From positions 186,001 to 250,000 of the forward strand of contig NZ_DF977001.1 in the NCBI RefSeq assembly GCF_001485475.2: 64,000 bases of DNA. Direction: 5' to 3'. The translations under genes and the position numbers were made by a program. The notes beneath the pieces were generated by a model. That model was not told the origin of the DNA. It worked only from the letters and a program-made list of their open reading frames with translations, and did not search any database. Every line of letters starts with the position of its first letter. The first letter of the stretch is position 1. This document shows positions 7,364 to 15,078 of the stretch, one piece after another. This DNA comes from Tepidanaerobacter syntrophicus. Lineage in GTDB: Bacteria > Bacillota > Thermosediminibacteria > Thermosediminibacterales > Tepidanaerobacteraceae.

Positions 7364-8353
7364 ATGAAAGTAGGTGTTTTTTGGCGTAAATTCAGAAATG
7401 TAGAGCTGCAGAGGAAGATTTCAGAAGAAAATACTTATGATGATGCCTACGAGGAAGCCTTTCAACATATGACGGCCTTGCAGGAAGCCGGTTTTGATGC
7501 TGAGTTAATCGAATGGAGGAATAATGATCCTAGAAAGACATTGAGGGAAGTTTTTTCAAAAGGAATTGACATCGTTTTTAATGCTTCATCGCTAAGAGAA
7601 GTAGCTTTTCTAGAAGCATTCGATATACCTTACGTAGGCTCAGGTATTGATTTAGTTGCAACTAACAAAGCAACGCGCAAAAAAATCTTAGCATTTCATC
7701 AATTACCAACCCCTAAGTTCTTTGTAGTAAAAAATTCTAGAAGTATTCCTTCTCATTCTTTAAATTACCCATTATTTGCAAAACCTGTCAGCGGCCGTGG
7801 AAGTGCCGGGATAAGCGAGGAGAATATAGTATATAATTTAAAGGATTTAGGTAGAATCGTCGATAAAATTGCCAAAAAAATCGGTCAAGATACATTGGTT
7901 GAGGAATTTATCGATGGCCGCGAAATCACAGTAGGCGTTATCGGCAATGAAGAACCTAAGGTGCTTCCAATTCTTGAAATCCAGTACAATTCAGCAAAAA
8001 CAAATACTTATGAGCACAAAATGCTAGATAGGGAGATTATTAAGTGTCCGGCAGATCTTCCGAAAGACATAGAAGATAATATCAAAGAAACAGCAGTAAA
8101 GATATATAAAGTCTTAAATGTCAAAGATTTTGGGCGTATCGATATGATATTATCCAAAGATGGCACTCCTTATTTTCTGGAAATTAACACTTTTGCAGGT
8201 CTTACAATGCCAAAAGGTAAAGCTCACAGCGGTTACATGGGATATATGGCTCAAGCCGAGGGCATGTCGGCAGCCAAATTTATCGGACAAATCTTGCAAT
8301 ATGCAGCAAAGCGCTATTCATTTGATGAAAAAGTATACGAACTACCATCATAA
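7364..8353 (+). CDS. D-alanine-D-alanine ligase-like ATP-grasp enzyme
   Basis: A 329-residue ATP-grasp protein. The N-terminal part (1-90) resembles a preATP-grasp domain. FAKPVSGRGSAGI and EEFIDGREITVGVIG are ATP-grasp strands, and FGRIDMILSKDG...FLEINTFAGLT supplies the metal and ATP ligands, as in Ddl. It is diverged from housekeeping Ddl: the N-terminus lacks the usual GGxSxEHxVS signature, and MKVGVFWRKF is found instead. A different amino acid or peptide substrate is therefore possible. I start it at the ATG at 7364 because AAGGAGGCG lies eight bases before; an in-frame TTG 33 bases earlier lacks a ribosome binding site. Confidence 0.75.
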   Translation: MKVGVFWRKFRNVELQRKISEENTYDDAYEEAFQHMTALQEAGFDAELIEWRNNDPRKTLREVFSKGIDIVFNASSLREVAFLEAFDIPYVGSGIDLVATNKATRKKILAFHQLPTPKFFVVKNSRSIPSHSLNYPLFAKPVSGRGSAGISEENIVYNLKDLGRIVDKIAKKIGQDTLVEEFIDGREITVGVIGNEEPKVLPILEIQYNSAKTNTYEHKMLDREIIKCPADLPKDIEDNIKETAVKIYKVLNVKDFGRIDMILSKDGTPYFLEINTFAGLTMPKGKAHSGYMGYMAQAEGMSAAKFIGQILQYAAKRYSFDEKVYELPS

Positions 8354-8354
8354 A

Positions 8355-8381
8355 AATAAGGCGGCAGGTTGCCTCCTTATT
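8355..8381 (+). terminator. Terminator of the ATP-grasp gene
   Basis: AATAAGG/CCTTATT with a further inner stem (one mismatch, GGT loop) begins just after the stop codon. It is followed by a T-rich tract. Confidence 0.65.
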
Positions 8382-8407
8382 TCTTTATTCTCTTCTTTTT
8401 TATTTTC

Positions 8408-9376
8408 TTATCTTTCGCTTTGGCAAAACTTTGTTTGTGGCAGTGTTTCTTTTATCTGTATTTCTCCTGCAAGAAGCTTTTCGAAAAATATCGCAAGACC
8501 TTCGCTATCATTGTCTGCAGTTACATAATCTGCTTTGCTTTTTACTCTTTCCGGGGCATTGCCCATAGCAACTCCCAGTCCTGCATATTCAATCATTTTA
8601 ATGTCATTTATGTTATCGCCTACGGCTATTATTTCTTCACGGTTTAGCCCAAGCTTTTCGCTTACAACAGCAAGGCCTTTAGCCTTCGATACCCCACCTC
8701 TTAGTATATCTATACAGTTATCTATGGCTGATGTTATTGAAATTTCATCTTTATATTTTTTTGTTATTTCTTCTATAAAAAGTTTCAAATCCTCTTGTCT
8801 TTCATTCCCATAAACCACGACTTTAAGGGGTTCTTCTTCCATAGCTTTAATTGCTTCGTCCACGTTTTTTACATTTGTTACCGGTATAAAAGCAAAATCT
8901 CGCATTAAATTAAAATATCCTATCGGTGAATGTTTTAGCGGCTCCCTTAAAAAGCGCTTAAAATATTTGCTGCGGTAACTTGAACCTATATTGATTTTTC
9001 TTTCTTCTGTAAAGATTTGAATCTTAAAATCATCATATTGTGATGCGGTTTTCATAATATCCGCGGCAATTTCTTTGGAAAGAGAATGGTATATGGCAGA
9101 ATTTGTAGAAAAATCTTTTATGAGTGCTCCATCACTGCAAATAAGAGGGGCATCTATATTTATTTCTTTTGCCCTGCTTAAGGCACTTCTATAGTGTCGT
9201 CCTGTAGATATTGTAACTTTTATCCCTGCATCCTTTGCCTTTTTAATCGCATTTTTCGTGCGCGAAGTTATGATATGATGGCTATTGATAAGTGTACCGT
9301 CGATATCTAATGCTGCCAATTTAAATTTTTTATAATTGCCTTTAAATAAGTCACTGTTTTTAAATTTTACTTTCAT
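8408..9376 (-). CDS. Cof-type HAD-superfamily phosphatase
   Basis: The 322 residues have the Cof/IIB HAD layout. Motif I is LDIDGTL with the nucleophile Asp at about residue 24, motif II is TISTGR, the alpha/beta cap spans roughly 90-210, the lysine is in SKAKGLAV, and motif III/IV is GDNINDIKMIEYAGLGVAMGNA. Proteins of this family dephosphorylate small phosphates such as sugar phosphates, flavin or PLP precursors; specificity is not predictable. The gene extends ~18 residues N-terminal of the usual start, and the ATG has a moderate AAGGA ribosome binding site. It lies 69 bases downstream of dinB. Confidence 0.85.
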   Translation of the reverse strand: MKVKFKNSDLFKGNYKKFKLAALDIDGTLINSHHIITSRTKNAIKKAKDAGIKVTISTGRHYRSALSRAKEINIDAPLICSDGALIKDFSTNSAIYHSLSKEIAADIMKTASQYDDFKIQIFTEERKINIGSSYRSKYFKRFLREPLKHSPIGYFNLMRDFAFIPVTNVKNVDEAIKAMEEEPLKVVVYGNERQEDLKLFIEEITKKYKDEISITSAIDNCIDILRGGVSKAKGLAVVSEKLGLNREEIIAVGDNINDIKMIEYAGLGVAMGNAPERVKSKADYVTADNDSEGLAIFFEKLLAGEIQIKETLPQTKFCQSER

Positions 9377-9445
9377 AGACTACAGTCCTTTTCTTTAAAA
9401 CCTTTTGCACGCTTTAATTATATAATTACTTTGAGATTTTTTCAA

Positions 9446-10669
9446 TTAAAACCGGCTTCTCTTATTTTCGCTCATTTTTTGCGCTTTACTTAATTTTCTT
9501 TCATTTAATTCTTTATCCTGCAGAAGTCTTGCACGAAAAATCGCATCATCGCCAAACCGATCTTTTATTTTATCCACTGCCATATTAAGTTTTTTCTTCT
9601 TTTTTTCTTCACTAAAAAGAGAAACTTGATCGAATTCTTTAACAAGGTTAGAAAGACTTACGCCTATAAGTCTTAATGGCATTTTGCCGTCCCAGTTTGA
9701 ATAAAGCAGTCTTTTGGCCGTATTATAAATATCTTCTGTGTTATTAGTGTAAAAGATAGTATTTGAACGGGTAACCACATCGAATAAATTATTTTTTAAT
9801 GTTATGCTGACTGTCCGACCTAAATAGTTTTCTCGCCGCACTCTGCGCCCTACTTGTTCGGCTAAAAAAAGAAGGACCTTTTCTGCCTCATCAAAAGATG
9901 TGATATCCGCCGGCATAGTAATAGAATGTCCCATAGATTTTGCATCATCTGCTATGTGGGGATTTACCCTGCTGTCATCTATTCCATTTGCCCAAAGATG
10001 TAAATATGTACCGTTTAAACCAAAGGCTTTCTCTAAAACATTCTTTGGGGTAATTGCCAAATCTCCTATGGTTTTAATATTCATATGACTAAAACGCTCA
10101 TTCATCCGCCTGCCCACTCCAAATAATTTGTCGACAGGCAGGGGCCAAAGCAGCTTTGGAACATCTTCGGGATAAAGCACAGTAATTGCATTAGGTTTTT
10201 TCATGTCAGAGGCCATTTTGGCTAAAAGTTTATTTGATGATACACCTATGGAGCATTGAAGATCTATCTCTTTGGCAATCTTAAATTGAATTTTTTTAGC
10301 TATATTAAGTGAATCTCCAAACAGTTTTTCGCAGCCTGATACATCAAGCCATGCTTCGTCGATGCTAAATACTTCGACTTGTGGAGTAAAATTTCTAAGG
10401 ATATTCATGACATTTTGACTGGTATCTACGTATAATTCATATTCCGGTTTCATAAATATACCTTGAGGACAAAGTTTTTCTGCCTGCCATTTTGGCATTC
10501 CTGTCTTTACTCCATATCTGCGTGCCTCATAAGAGGCTGTAAGTATAATGCCGGTCCTCTTTTTTGGATCTCCCGCTACCATTATGGGCTTATTTTTAAG
10601 GGAAGAATCTTTTGCTTGATGGCACGAAGCATAAAACGCATTCATATCCACATGTAAAATCGAAAGCAT
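9446..10669 (-). CDS. dinB: DNA polymerase IV (Y-family, DinB)
   Basis: The 407 residues match Y-family translesion polymerases. The catalytic acidic residues are in HVDMNAFYAS and FSIDEAWLDVSG, the finger segment is SYEARRYGVKTGMP, and CSIGVSSNKLLAKMAS and the helix-hairpin-helix KLFGVGRRMNERF follow. The little-finger domain fills the last ~130 residues. No canonical beta-clamp QxxLF motif was seen at the extreme C-terminus; QVSLFS at about residue 350 could serve. The promoter contains a LexA box, so DNA damage should induce it. Expected role: error-prone bypass synthesis. Confidence 0.93.
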   Translation of the reverse strand: MLSILHVDMNAFYASCHQAKDSSLKNKPIMVAGDPKKRTGIILTASYEARRYGVKTGMPKWQAEKLCPQGIFMKPEYELYVDTSQNVMNILRNFTPQVEVFSIDEAWLDVSGCEKLFGDSLNIAKKIQFKIAKEIDLQCSIGVSSNKLLAKMASDMKKPNAITVLYPEDVPKLLWPLPVDKLFGVGRRMNERFSHMNIKTIGDLAITPKNVLEKAFGLNGTYLHLWANGIDDSRVNPHIADDAKSMGHSITMPADITSFDEAEKVLLFLAEQVGRRVRRENYLGRTVSITLKNNLFDVVTRSNTIFYTNNTEDIYNTAKRLLYSNWDGKMPLRLIGVSLSNLVKEFDQVSLFSEEKKKKKLNMAVDKIKDRFGDDAIFRARLLQDKELNERKLSKAQKMSENKRSRF

Positions 10670-10680
10670 CTAATCATCTC

Positions 10681-10728
10681 CGAACATATGTTTGGTTTAA
10701 TCTTATCATGAGAAAAGATAAAAATCAA
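10681..10728 (-). promoter_or_regulatory. SOS-controlled dinB promoter with LexA box
   Basis: On the minus strand TTGATT (10723-10728), a 17-base spacer and TAAGAT (10700-10705) form the promoter. CGAACATATGTTTG (10681-10694, plus-strand reading) follows just downstream of the -10 box and matches the Gram-positive LexA/DinR operator GAAC-N4-GTTY. Binding there would block initiation until LexA is cleaved. Confidence 0.88.
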
Positions 10729-10735
10729 TTCTAAC

Positions 10736-10789
10736 AAAAATACCTCCAAAGTAGATTTTGGTTATTTACCTTGTCTACTTTAGAGGTAT
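10736..10789 (-). terminator. Terminator of the phenylacetate-CoA ligase gene
   Basis: On the minus strand a 16-base stem with one G-U-type interruption (arms 10774-10789 and 10740-10756, minus-strand order) is followed by TTTTTG. Confidence 0.85.
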
Positions 10790-10823
10790 CATATCATCTT
10801 ACTGGCGGCGCTATAATTTAATA

Positions 10824-12131
10824 TTAATTTTGTTTTCTTAAGTCTTTAACTCTGCGGGCTTTTCCTTCAAATCGTTCAAGGGAATTGGGAGCTATAAGTC
10901 TAACATTTGCACTAATGCCTAAAACTGTGTGAAGTTTATGTTCTATACGTTTTTCCATAGCTTCCAGTTCTCTAAATCGATCGGTAAAAATCTCCTCTGT
11001 AACCTCGACCTGAACCTCTAGTTCGTCCATATAACCGTTTTTAGTAACAACGAGCATATAATTAGGTGTAAGACCTTCCGATTGAACCAAAACACCTTCA
11101 ATTTGGGATGGGAAAACATTAACGCCTCTAATTATAAGCATATCGTCGGTTCTTCCGGAGATTTTCTTCATTCGAGTACTTGTCCTACCACATTTGCAAG
11201 GCTCGGGATTTAAGGAAGATATATCTCTTGTGCGATAGCGTATCAAGGGAAGGGCTTCTTTAGTAAGTGTTGTTATAACTACTTCCCCTTCTTCGCCGTA
11301 ATCTTTCGGTTCTCCAGTTACCGGATCAATAATTTCTATTAGGAAATGGTCTTCAGCTATGTGCATGCCATCTTGATACTGACACTCCCCTGAAACTCCG
11401 GGGCCCATCACTTCGCTAAGACCGTAATTATCAGTAACTAAAATTCCCCAGCGCTTTTCAAGCTCCCGCCGCATTTCTTCTGTGCATGCTTCTGAACCAA
11501 AAAGGCCATATTTTAGTTTTAAATTTTTTATGTCAATCCCCATTTTTTCAGCAACTTCTGACATATACAGAGCATATGAAGGAGTTGAAATAAGGGCTGT
11601 AGATTCAAAATCCTGTAAAAGCATAATCTGCCGCTCGGTATTCCCCACTGATGCAGGCACTACAGCAGCTCCGACTTTTTCAAGACCATAGTGGAGGCCA
11701 AAGGCACCTGTGAAAAGTCCATACCCGAAAGCCACTTGAGCCATATCTTCATCTGTTACTCCGGCTTGAGTTACTACCCTTGCAACAACTTCGGCCCATG
11801 TATCAAGATCACTTCTCGTATATCCTACCACTGTCGGCTTTCCTGTAGTACCTGAAGAAGCATGTATTCTCAGCAACTTATTTCTAGGAACAGCAAAAAG
11901 ACCAAAGGGGTAGTTGTCTCTTAATACGTCCTTTGTTGTAAATGGTAAGCGCCTTATGTCCTCTAATTTTTTAATATCAGCAGGCGTAATCCCCATTGAA
12001 TCGAACGTTTTTTTGTAATAAGGAACGTTATCGTAAACTCTTTTTAATGTTGCCCTAAGTCTTTCAAGCTGGATTTCCTCAATGTCTTTTCTTGAAGCGC
12101 ATTCCCATTGCTTATTCCAAATTATTGGCAA
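10824..12131 (-). CDS. paaK: Phenylacetate-CoA ligase family, AMP-forming
   Basis: The 435 residues are the length and pattern of PaaK: N-terminal WNKQWECASRKDIEEIQ, the P-loop SSGTTGKPTVVGY (about residue 90), the central NYGLSEVMGPGVSGEC, YRTRDIS, and the C-terminal SGRTDDMLIIRGVNVFPSQIE domain with the mobile linker. The enzyme activates an aryl acetate to its CoA thioester through an acyl-AMP. In anaerobes such ligases often serve amino-acid fermentation with indolepyruvate oxidoreductase, but none is adjacent here. The start is TTG behind a GGAGGAG ribosome binding site, and the transcript has a leader of ~170 bases. Confidence 0.9.
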   Translation of the reverse strand: MPIIWNKQWECASRKDIEEIQLERLRATLKRVYDNVPYYKKTFDSMGITPADIKKLEDIRRLPFTTKDVLRDNYPFGLFAVPRNKLLRIHASSGTTGKPTVVGYTRSDLDTWAEVVARVVTQAGVTDEDMAQVAFGYGLFTGAFGLHYGLEKVGAAVVPASVGNTERQIMLLQDFESTALISTPSYALYMSEVAEKMGIDIKNLKLKYGLFGSEACTEEMRRELEKRWGILVTDNYGLSEVMGPGVSGECQYQDGMHIAEDHFLIEIIDPVTGEPKDYGEEGEVVITTLTKEALPLIRYRTRDISSLNPEPCKCGRTSTRMKKISGRTDDMLIIRGVNVFPSQIEGVLVQSEGLTPNYMLVVTKNGYMDELEVQVEVTEEIFTDRFRELEAMEKRIEHKLHTVLGISANVRLIAPNSLERFEGKARRVKDLRKQN

Positions 12132-12302
12132 TTAAGCCTCTCCTCCTTTTGTGCTGCATTAATTATTTATGATTAAGCTGTTGTTCTGATTATCAAAGAG
12201 AGGAGGGGTTATTATATTTGTGAACATTTCCATCCTCCCGTGCTACCCTTTTATCTTTATCGCAAATTTTTTATACCTACCATAATACAATTTCATTTGC
12301 AA
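12132..12302 (-). promoter_or_regulatory. Structured 5' leader of paaK with competing anti-Shine-Dalgarno
   Basis: A ~170-base leader separates the promoter from the start. A C/T-rich segment (CCCCTCCTCTC on the minus strand, about 12198-12208) can pair with an upstream GGGAGGA (12233-12239, seven pairs including one G-U). Alternatively it can pair with the GAGGAG of the ribosome binding site (about 12140-12146). The two pairings exclude each other, the basic form of a translational switch. It matches no riboswitch class I know. Confidence 0.4.
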
Positions 12303-12309
12303 TACTTAT

Positions 12310-12338
12310 AAAATAGCAAACCTACTCGCCGTTGTCAA
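12310..12338 (-). promoter_or_regulatory. Promoter of paaK
   Basis: On the minus strand a perfect TTGACA (12333-12338), a 17-base spacer and TATTTT (12310-12315). It lies just downstream of the yjbQ stop codon. Confidence 0.65.
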
Positions 12339-12362
12339 TACTTTCGGATTTTATTGCGTCTA

Positions 12363-12761
12363 TTATTTGTCCTCCATAACCTTAACTATGATATTTCTTG
12401 TTCTGGGTCCATCAAATTCACAGAAAAATATTCTCTGCCATGTGCCTAGTAATAATTTACCTTCTCTGACTATAAGTGCTAAACTGTTTCCCACCAATGA
12501 AGCTTTAATATGGGCATCCGAATTTCCTTCTAAATGGCGATAGTCACCATTATGAGGAATAAGTTTATCTAGAGTTTCTAGGATATCAATTGACACGTCC
12601 TTATCTGCTCCCTCATTTATGGTAATTCCCGCTGTAGTATGAGGAATAAAAATGTAACATATACCATCCTTCACTTCTGACTCATCTACACTTTTCTGAA
12701 CAATTGTAGTTATATCAAGCATTTGGTTATGTTCTTCTGTTCTAATAGTAAATTTTTGCAT
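12363..12761 (-). CDS. yjbQ: YjbQ/UPF0047 family protein
   Basis: The 132 residues match the YjbQ (UPF0047) family over their full length. Family marks are FIPHTTAGITINEGAD, the HLEGNSDAHIKASLVG segment with conserved His residues, and the C-terminal LGTWQRIFFCEFDGPR. Members are small trimeric beta-sandwich proteins; some complement thiamine-phosphate synthase weakly in vivo, so the true function is uncertain. The ATG has a GGAGG ribosome binding site. The gene lies between the dhaM terminator and paaK and probably has its own promoter. Confidence 0.85.
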   Translation of the reverse strand: MQKFTIRTEEHNQMLDITTIVQKSVDESEVKDGICYIFIPHTTAGITINEGADKDVSIDILETLDKLIPHNGDYRHLEGNSDAHIKASLVGNSLALIVREGKLLLGTWQRIFFCEFDGPRTRNIIVKVMEDK

Positions 12762-12837
12762 GATATCTGCCTCCGATTTTTTATTTAAAATATATATGCT
12801 TTTATATTTCGCTGTTTTGTTTAAAAATCCTTCATAA

Positions 12838-12887
12838 AAAATAATAAAGCATGCATAAGGAGCTTCCGTCGTGCGAAAGCTCCTTAT
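12838..12887 (-). terminator. Terminator after dhaM
   Basis: ATAAGGAGCTT pairs exactly with AAGCTCCTTAT (12855-12865 and 12877-12887) over an 11-base loop. On the minus strand it is followed by GCATGC and then a T-rich run TTTATTATTTTTT. It begins within the last codons of dhaM. Confidence 0.75.
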
Positions 12888-12891
12888 AAGC

Positions 12892-13287
12892 CTACATTAT
12901 CTTCTTCATACCTCGTGTATCTTCGGCAGCTTTTTTAACTTCTTCAAGACTTTTCCCGAAGCTTGCTTCCATAGCTGCCGACATAGCTCCTTCTACAAAA
13001 GGAGCGTCTGCCATGCAAACCTTCTTTCTTACATCTTCTCTTAAATCTTCAATGGCCATCTCGGCGCTCATTACCGCACTACCAAGATCCGGTATAACTA
13101 ATACTCCGTCTCCATCAAAGACTTCGATGATTTTCTCTTCGATTAAGAATGCATCAGTGCCCAGTCTGCCGTCTGAGGTTCCTGCAGCCTCTTCAATCTT
13201 TATTTTCTCTCTTACAACCTGCTCTATGAGCTCTTTAGCTCCTTGTGCCAACTTTTTGCTATGTGAGACAAGTACAATTCCAACCAA
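12892..13287 (-). CDS. dhaM: PTS-dependent dihydroxyacetone kinase, phosphotransferase subunit DhaM
   Basis: The 131 residues form an EIIA-Man-like domain. VLVSHSKKLAQG holds the phosphorylated histidine (residue 9), and IPDLGSAVMSAEMAIE follows. It receives phosphate from HPr and passes it to ADP bound on DhaL. Unlike E. coli DhaM, which also carries HPr and EI-like domains, this is the short Gram-positive form. The start is TTG with a GAGGTG ribosome binding site, 9 bases after dhaL. It is the last gene of dhaK-dhaL-dhaM and is followed by a terminator. Confidence 0.93.
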   Translation of the reverse strand: MVGIVLVSHSKKLAQGAKELIEQVVREKIKIEEAAGTSDGRLGTDAFLIEEKIIEVFDGDGVLVIPDLGSAVMSAEMAIEDLREDVRKKVCMADAPFVEGAMSAAMEASFGKSLEEVKKAAEDTRGMKKIM

Positions 13288-13296
13288 TGTAACACC

Positions 13297-13929
13297 TCAT
13301 TTTTGCATATTTTCCAGTGCATCGTATATAGCTTTAAGCATAATATAGCAGGATGTAGCTCCCGGGTCTTGATGACCGATGCTTCTTTCCCCAAGATAAC
13401 TTGCCCTTCCTTTTTTTGCGATAATGCCTTTCGTATATTCTACACCATCTTTTGCCGCATCTACAGCTTTTTTTAAAAGATTAAGGTCTGCAGGCGAAGA
13501 ACTTTTTAAGACTTTGACAGCAGGTTCTAAAGAATCTATTATGGTTTTTTCGCCTTTTTGGGCCTTTCCTCGCATTTTAATGCCTTCAAGGGCGGCGTCC
13601 AATATAGTAGGCAAATCCTCAAATGTGATCTTATCTTTTGTCCCGGTTGCCTGAGATGCCCTCATAAATGCCGTCCCGTATAAAGGACCTGATGCACCTC
13701 CTACTGTGGATACCAAAGTCATTCCAACCGTTTTTAAGATAGTGCCGCAGTCCTTATCTTCCATCGATGAAATTTTTTCGCTGACCGCTTTAAAGCCCTT
13801 TGCCATATTTATGCCGTGATCGGCATCGCCAATTGCCGCATCAAGCTCTGTTAAAAAATCCTTATTTTCCTCAATATACTGTGCCATATGATTTATTATT
13901 TTTATAAGTTGTGCACTGTCAACTGCCAT
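13297..13929 (-). CDS. dhaL: Dihydroxyacetone kinase, ADP-binding subunit DhaL
   Basis: The protein is 210 residues from the ATG at 13929. Helical DhaL fold: ELDAAIGDADHGINMAKG carries the Asp cluster that binds the Mg ions of the tightly held ADP, VGGASGPLYGTAFM is the nucleotide loop, and GERSIGHQDPGATS is at the C-terminus. It transfers phosphate from DhaM to dihydroxyacetone bound on DhaK. The reading frame is open 63 bases further upstream, but that part would overlap the end of dhaK. The ATG at 13929 has an AGGAAG site and matches the family's N-terminus. Confidence 0.92.
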   Translation of the reverse strand: MAVDSAQLIKIINHMAQYIEENKDFLTELDAAIGDADHGINMAKGFKAVSEKISSMEDKDCGTILKTVGMTLVSTVGGASGPLYGTAFMRASQATGTKDKITFEDLPTILDAALEGIKMRGKAQKGEKTIIDSLEPAVKVLKSSSPADLNLLKKAVDAAKDGVEYTKGIIAKKGRASYLGERSIGHQDPGATSCYIMLKAIYDALENMQK

Positions 13930-13954
13930 TATGTTCTCTTCCTTTCTCGCCAAA

Positions 13955-14953
13955 TCAAAGCTGTCTAAAAGCAGGTGTATCTGCAGATGCATCTAGCAGA
14001 GTTTTTAGCTCCTCATCTAATTTTAAAAGAGTAATAGATGCTCCCGCCATCTCAAGTGAAGTCATAAATTCACCGATAAACGTCTTATAGACCTTAATTT
14101 TCTTTTCCTTTAAAACCTCGCTTACTCTTCGGTTCATTATAAATTGTTCCATTAATGGTGTTGCGCCAAGGCCGTTTACCATCACGGCTACTTCATCGCC
14201 TGCTTCATAAGGCAAATCCTTTGTTATCTTATCAAGTAAGTGATCCACGATTTCATCTGCCTTCATGATAGAAGTCCTCATTGTCCCCGGTTCTCCGTGA
14301 ATGCCTATGCCTATTTCCATTTCATCTTCGCCCAAGGTAAAGTTGGGTTTGCCCGCAGCAGGGACAGTGCAGGGCGTAAGAGCAAATCCCATGCTCCGCA
14401 CATTATTAATAACTTTTTCTGCTGTATTTTTTACTTCTACCAAAGTCCCGCCTGCTTCTGCCTTTGCTCCTGCAATCTTATGCACAAAAACCGTTCCCGC
14501 AATGCCGCGTCTTCCGGTGGTATAAAGGCTGTCTTCAACAGCAACGTCATCATTTACAACTACTTTTTCAATATTTACTCCGTCGCCCTCAGCCATTTCC
14601 GCCGCCATTTCAAAGTTCATTATATCACCAGTGTAGTTCTTTATTATCAGCAGAACCCCAGCTCCCCCGTCCACTGCTTTTATTGCTTCATATATCTGAT
14701 CAGGGGTTGGCGATGTAAAAACAGCTCCTGCTACTGCCGCATCCAACATGCCCTTACCTACAAAGCCTGCATGAGAAGGCTCATGGCCGCTGCCTCCTCC
14801 TGATACTAACGCAACCTTTCCTTTTACCGGCGCATTAGTTCTTATCATAACATCAAAACCATCAAGCTTCCTTACATACTGAGGATAAGCTGCGGCCATA
14901 CCTTCCAGCATTTCCTCAACTACATTTTCAGGATTATTTATGACCTTTTTCAT
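13955..14953 (-). CDS. dhaK: Dihydroxyacetone kinase, substrate-binding subunit DhaK
   Basis: The 332 residues match DhaK. GGGSGHEPSHAGFVG is the substrate pocket, followed by FTSPTPDQIYEAI, KNYTGDIMNFEMA, and GIGIHGEPG with the histidine (about residue 216) that covalently binds dihydroxyacetone as a hemiaminal. It makes dihydroxyacetone phosphate with DhaL and DhaM. It starts 125 bases after the chemoreceptor gene ends. A TATAAT lies ~45 bases upstream but with only a weak -35, so the genes may also be read from the glycerol operon. Confidence 0.93.
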   Translation of the reverse strand: MKKVINNPENVVEEMLEGMAAAYPQYVRKLDGFDVMIRTNAPVKGKVALVSGGGSGHEPSHAGFVGKGMLDAAVAGAVFTSPTPDQIYEAIKAVDGGAGVLLIIKNYTGDIMNFEMAAEMAEGDGVNIEKVVVNDDVAVEDSLYTTGRRGIAGTVFVHKIAGAKAEAGGTLVEVKNTAEKVINNVRSMGFALTPCTVPAAGKPNFTLGEDEMEIGIGIHGEPGTMRTSIMKADEIVDHLLDKITKDLPYEAGDEVAVMVNGLGATPLMEQFIMNRRVSEVLKEKKIKVYKTFIGEFMTSLEMAGASITLLKLDEELKTLLDASADTPAFRQL

Positions 14954-15078
14954 TAAATCATCGCCTCCTAAAAGCTGTTTAGTTTTATTATACTATATTC
15001 ATGGCAGTTTACATAGGTAAAAAGGATTTGTTTAAACATCGCGCGAGATATACTTTACTATTTTTAATTAAATATTTG

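Noticed and set aside
14240-14803. A 187-codon plus-strand open frame inside dhaK
   Set aside because: It is antisense to a well-recognised gene, with cysteine- and serine-rich low-quality composition typical of a shadow frame.
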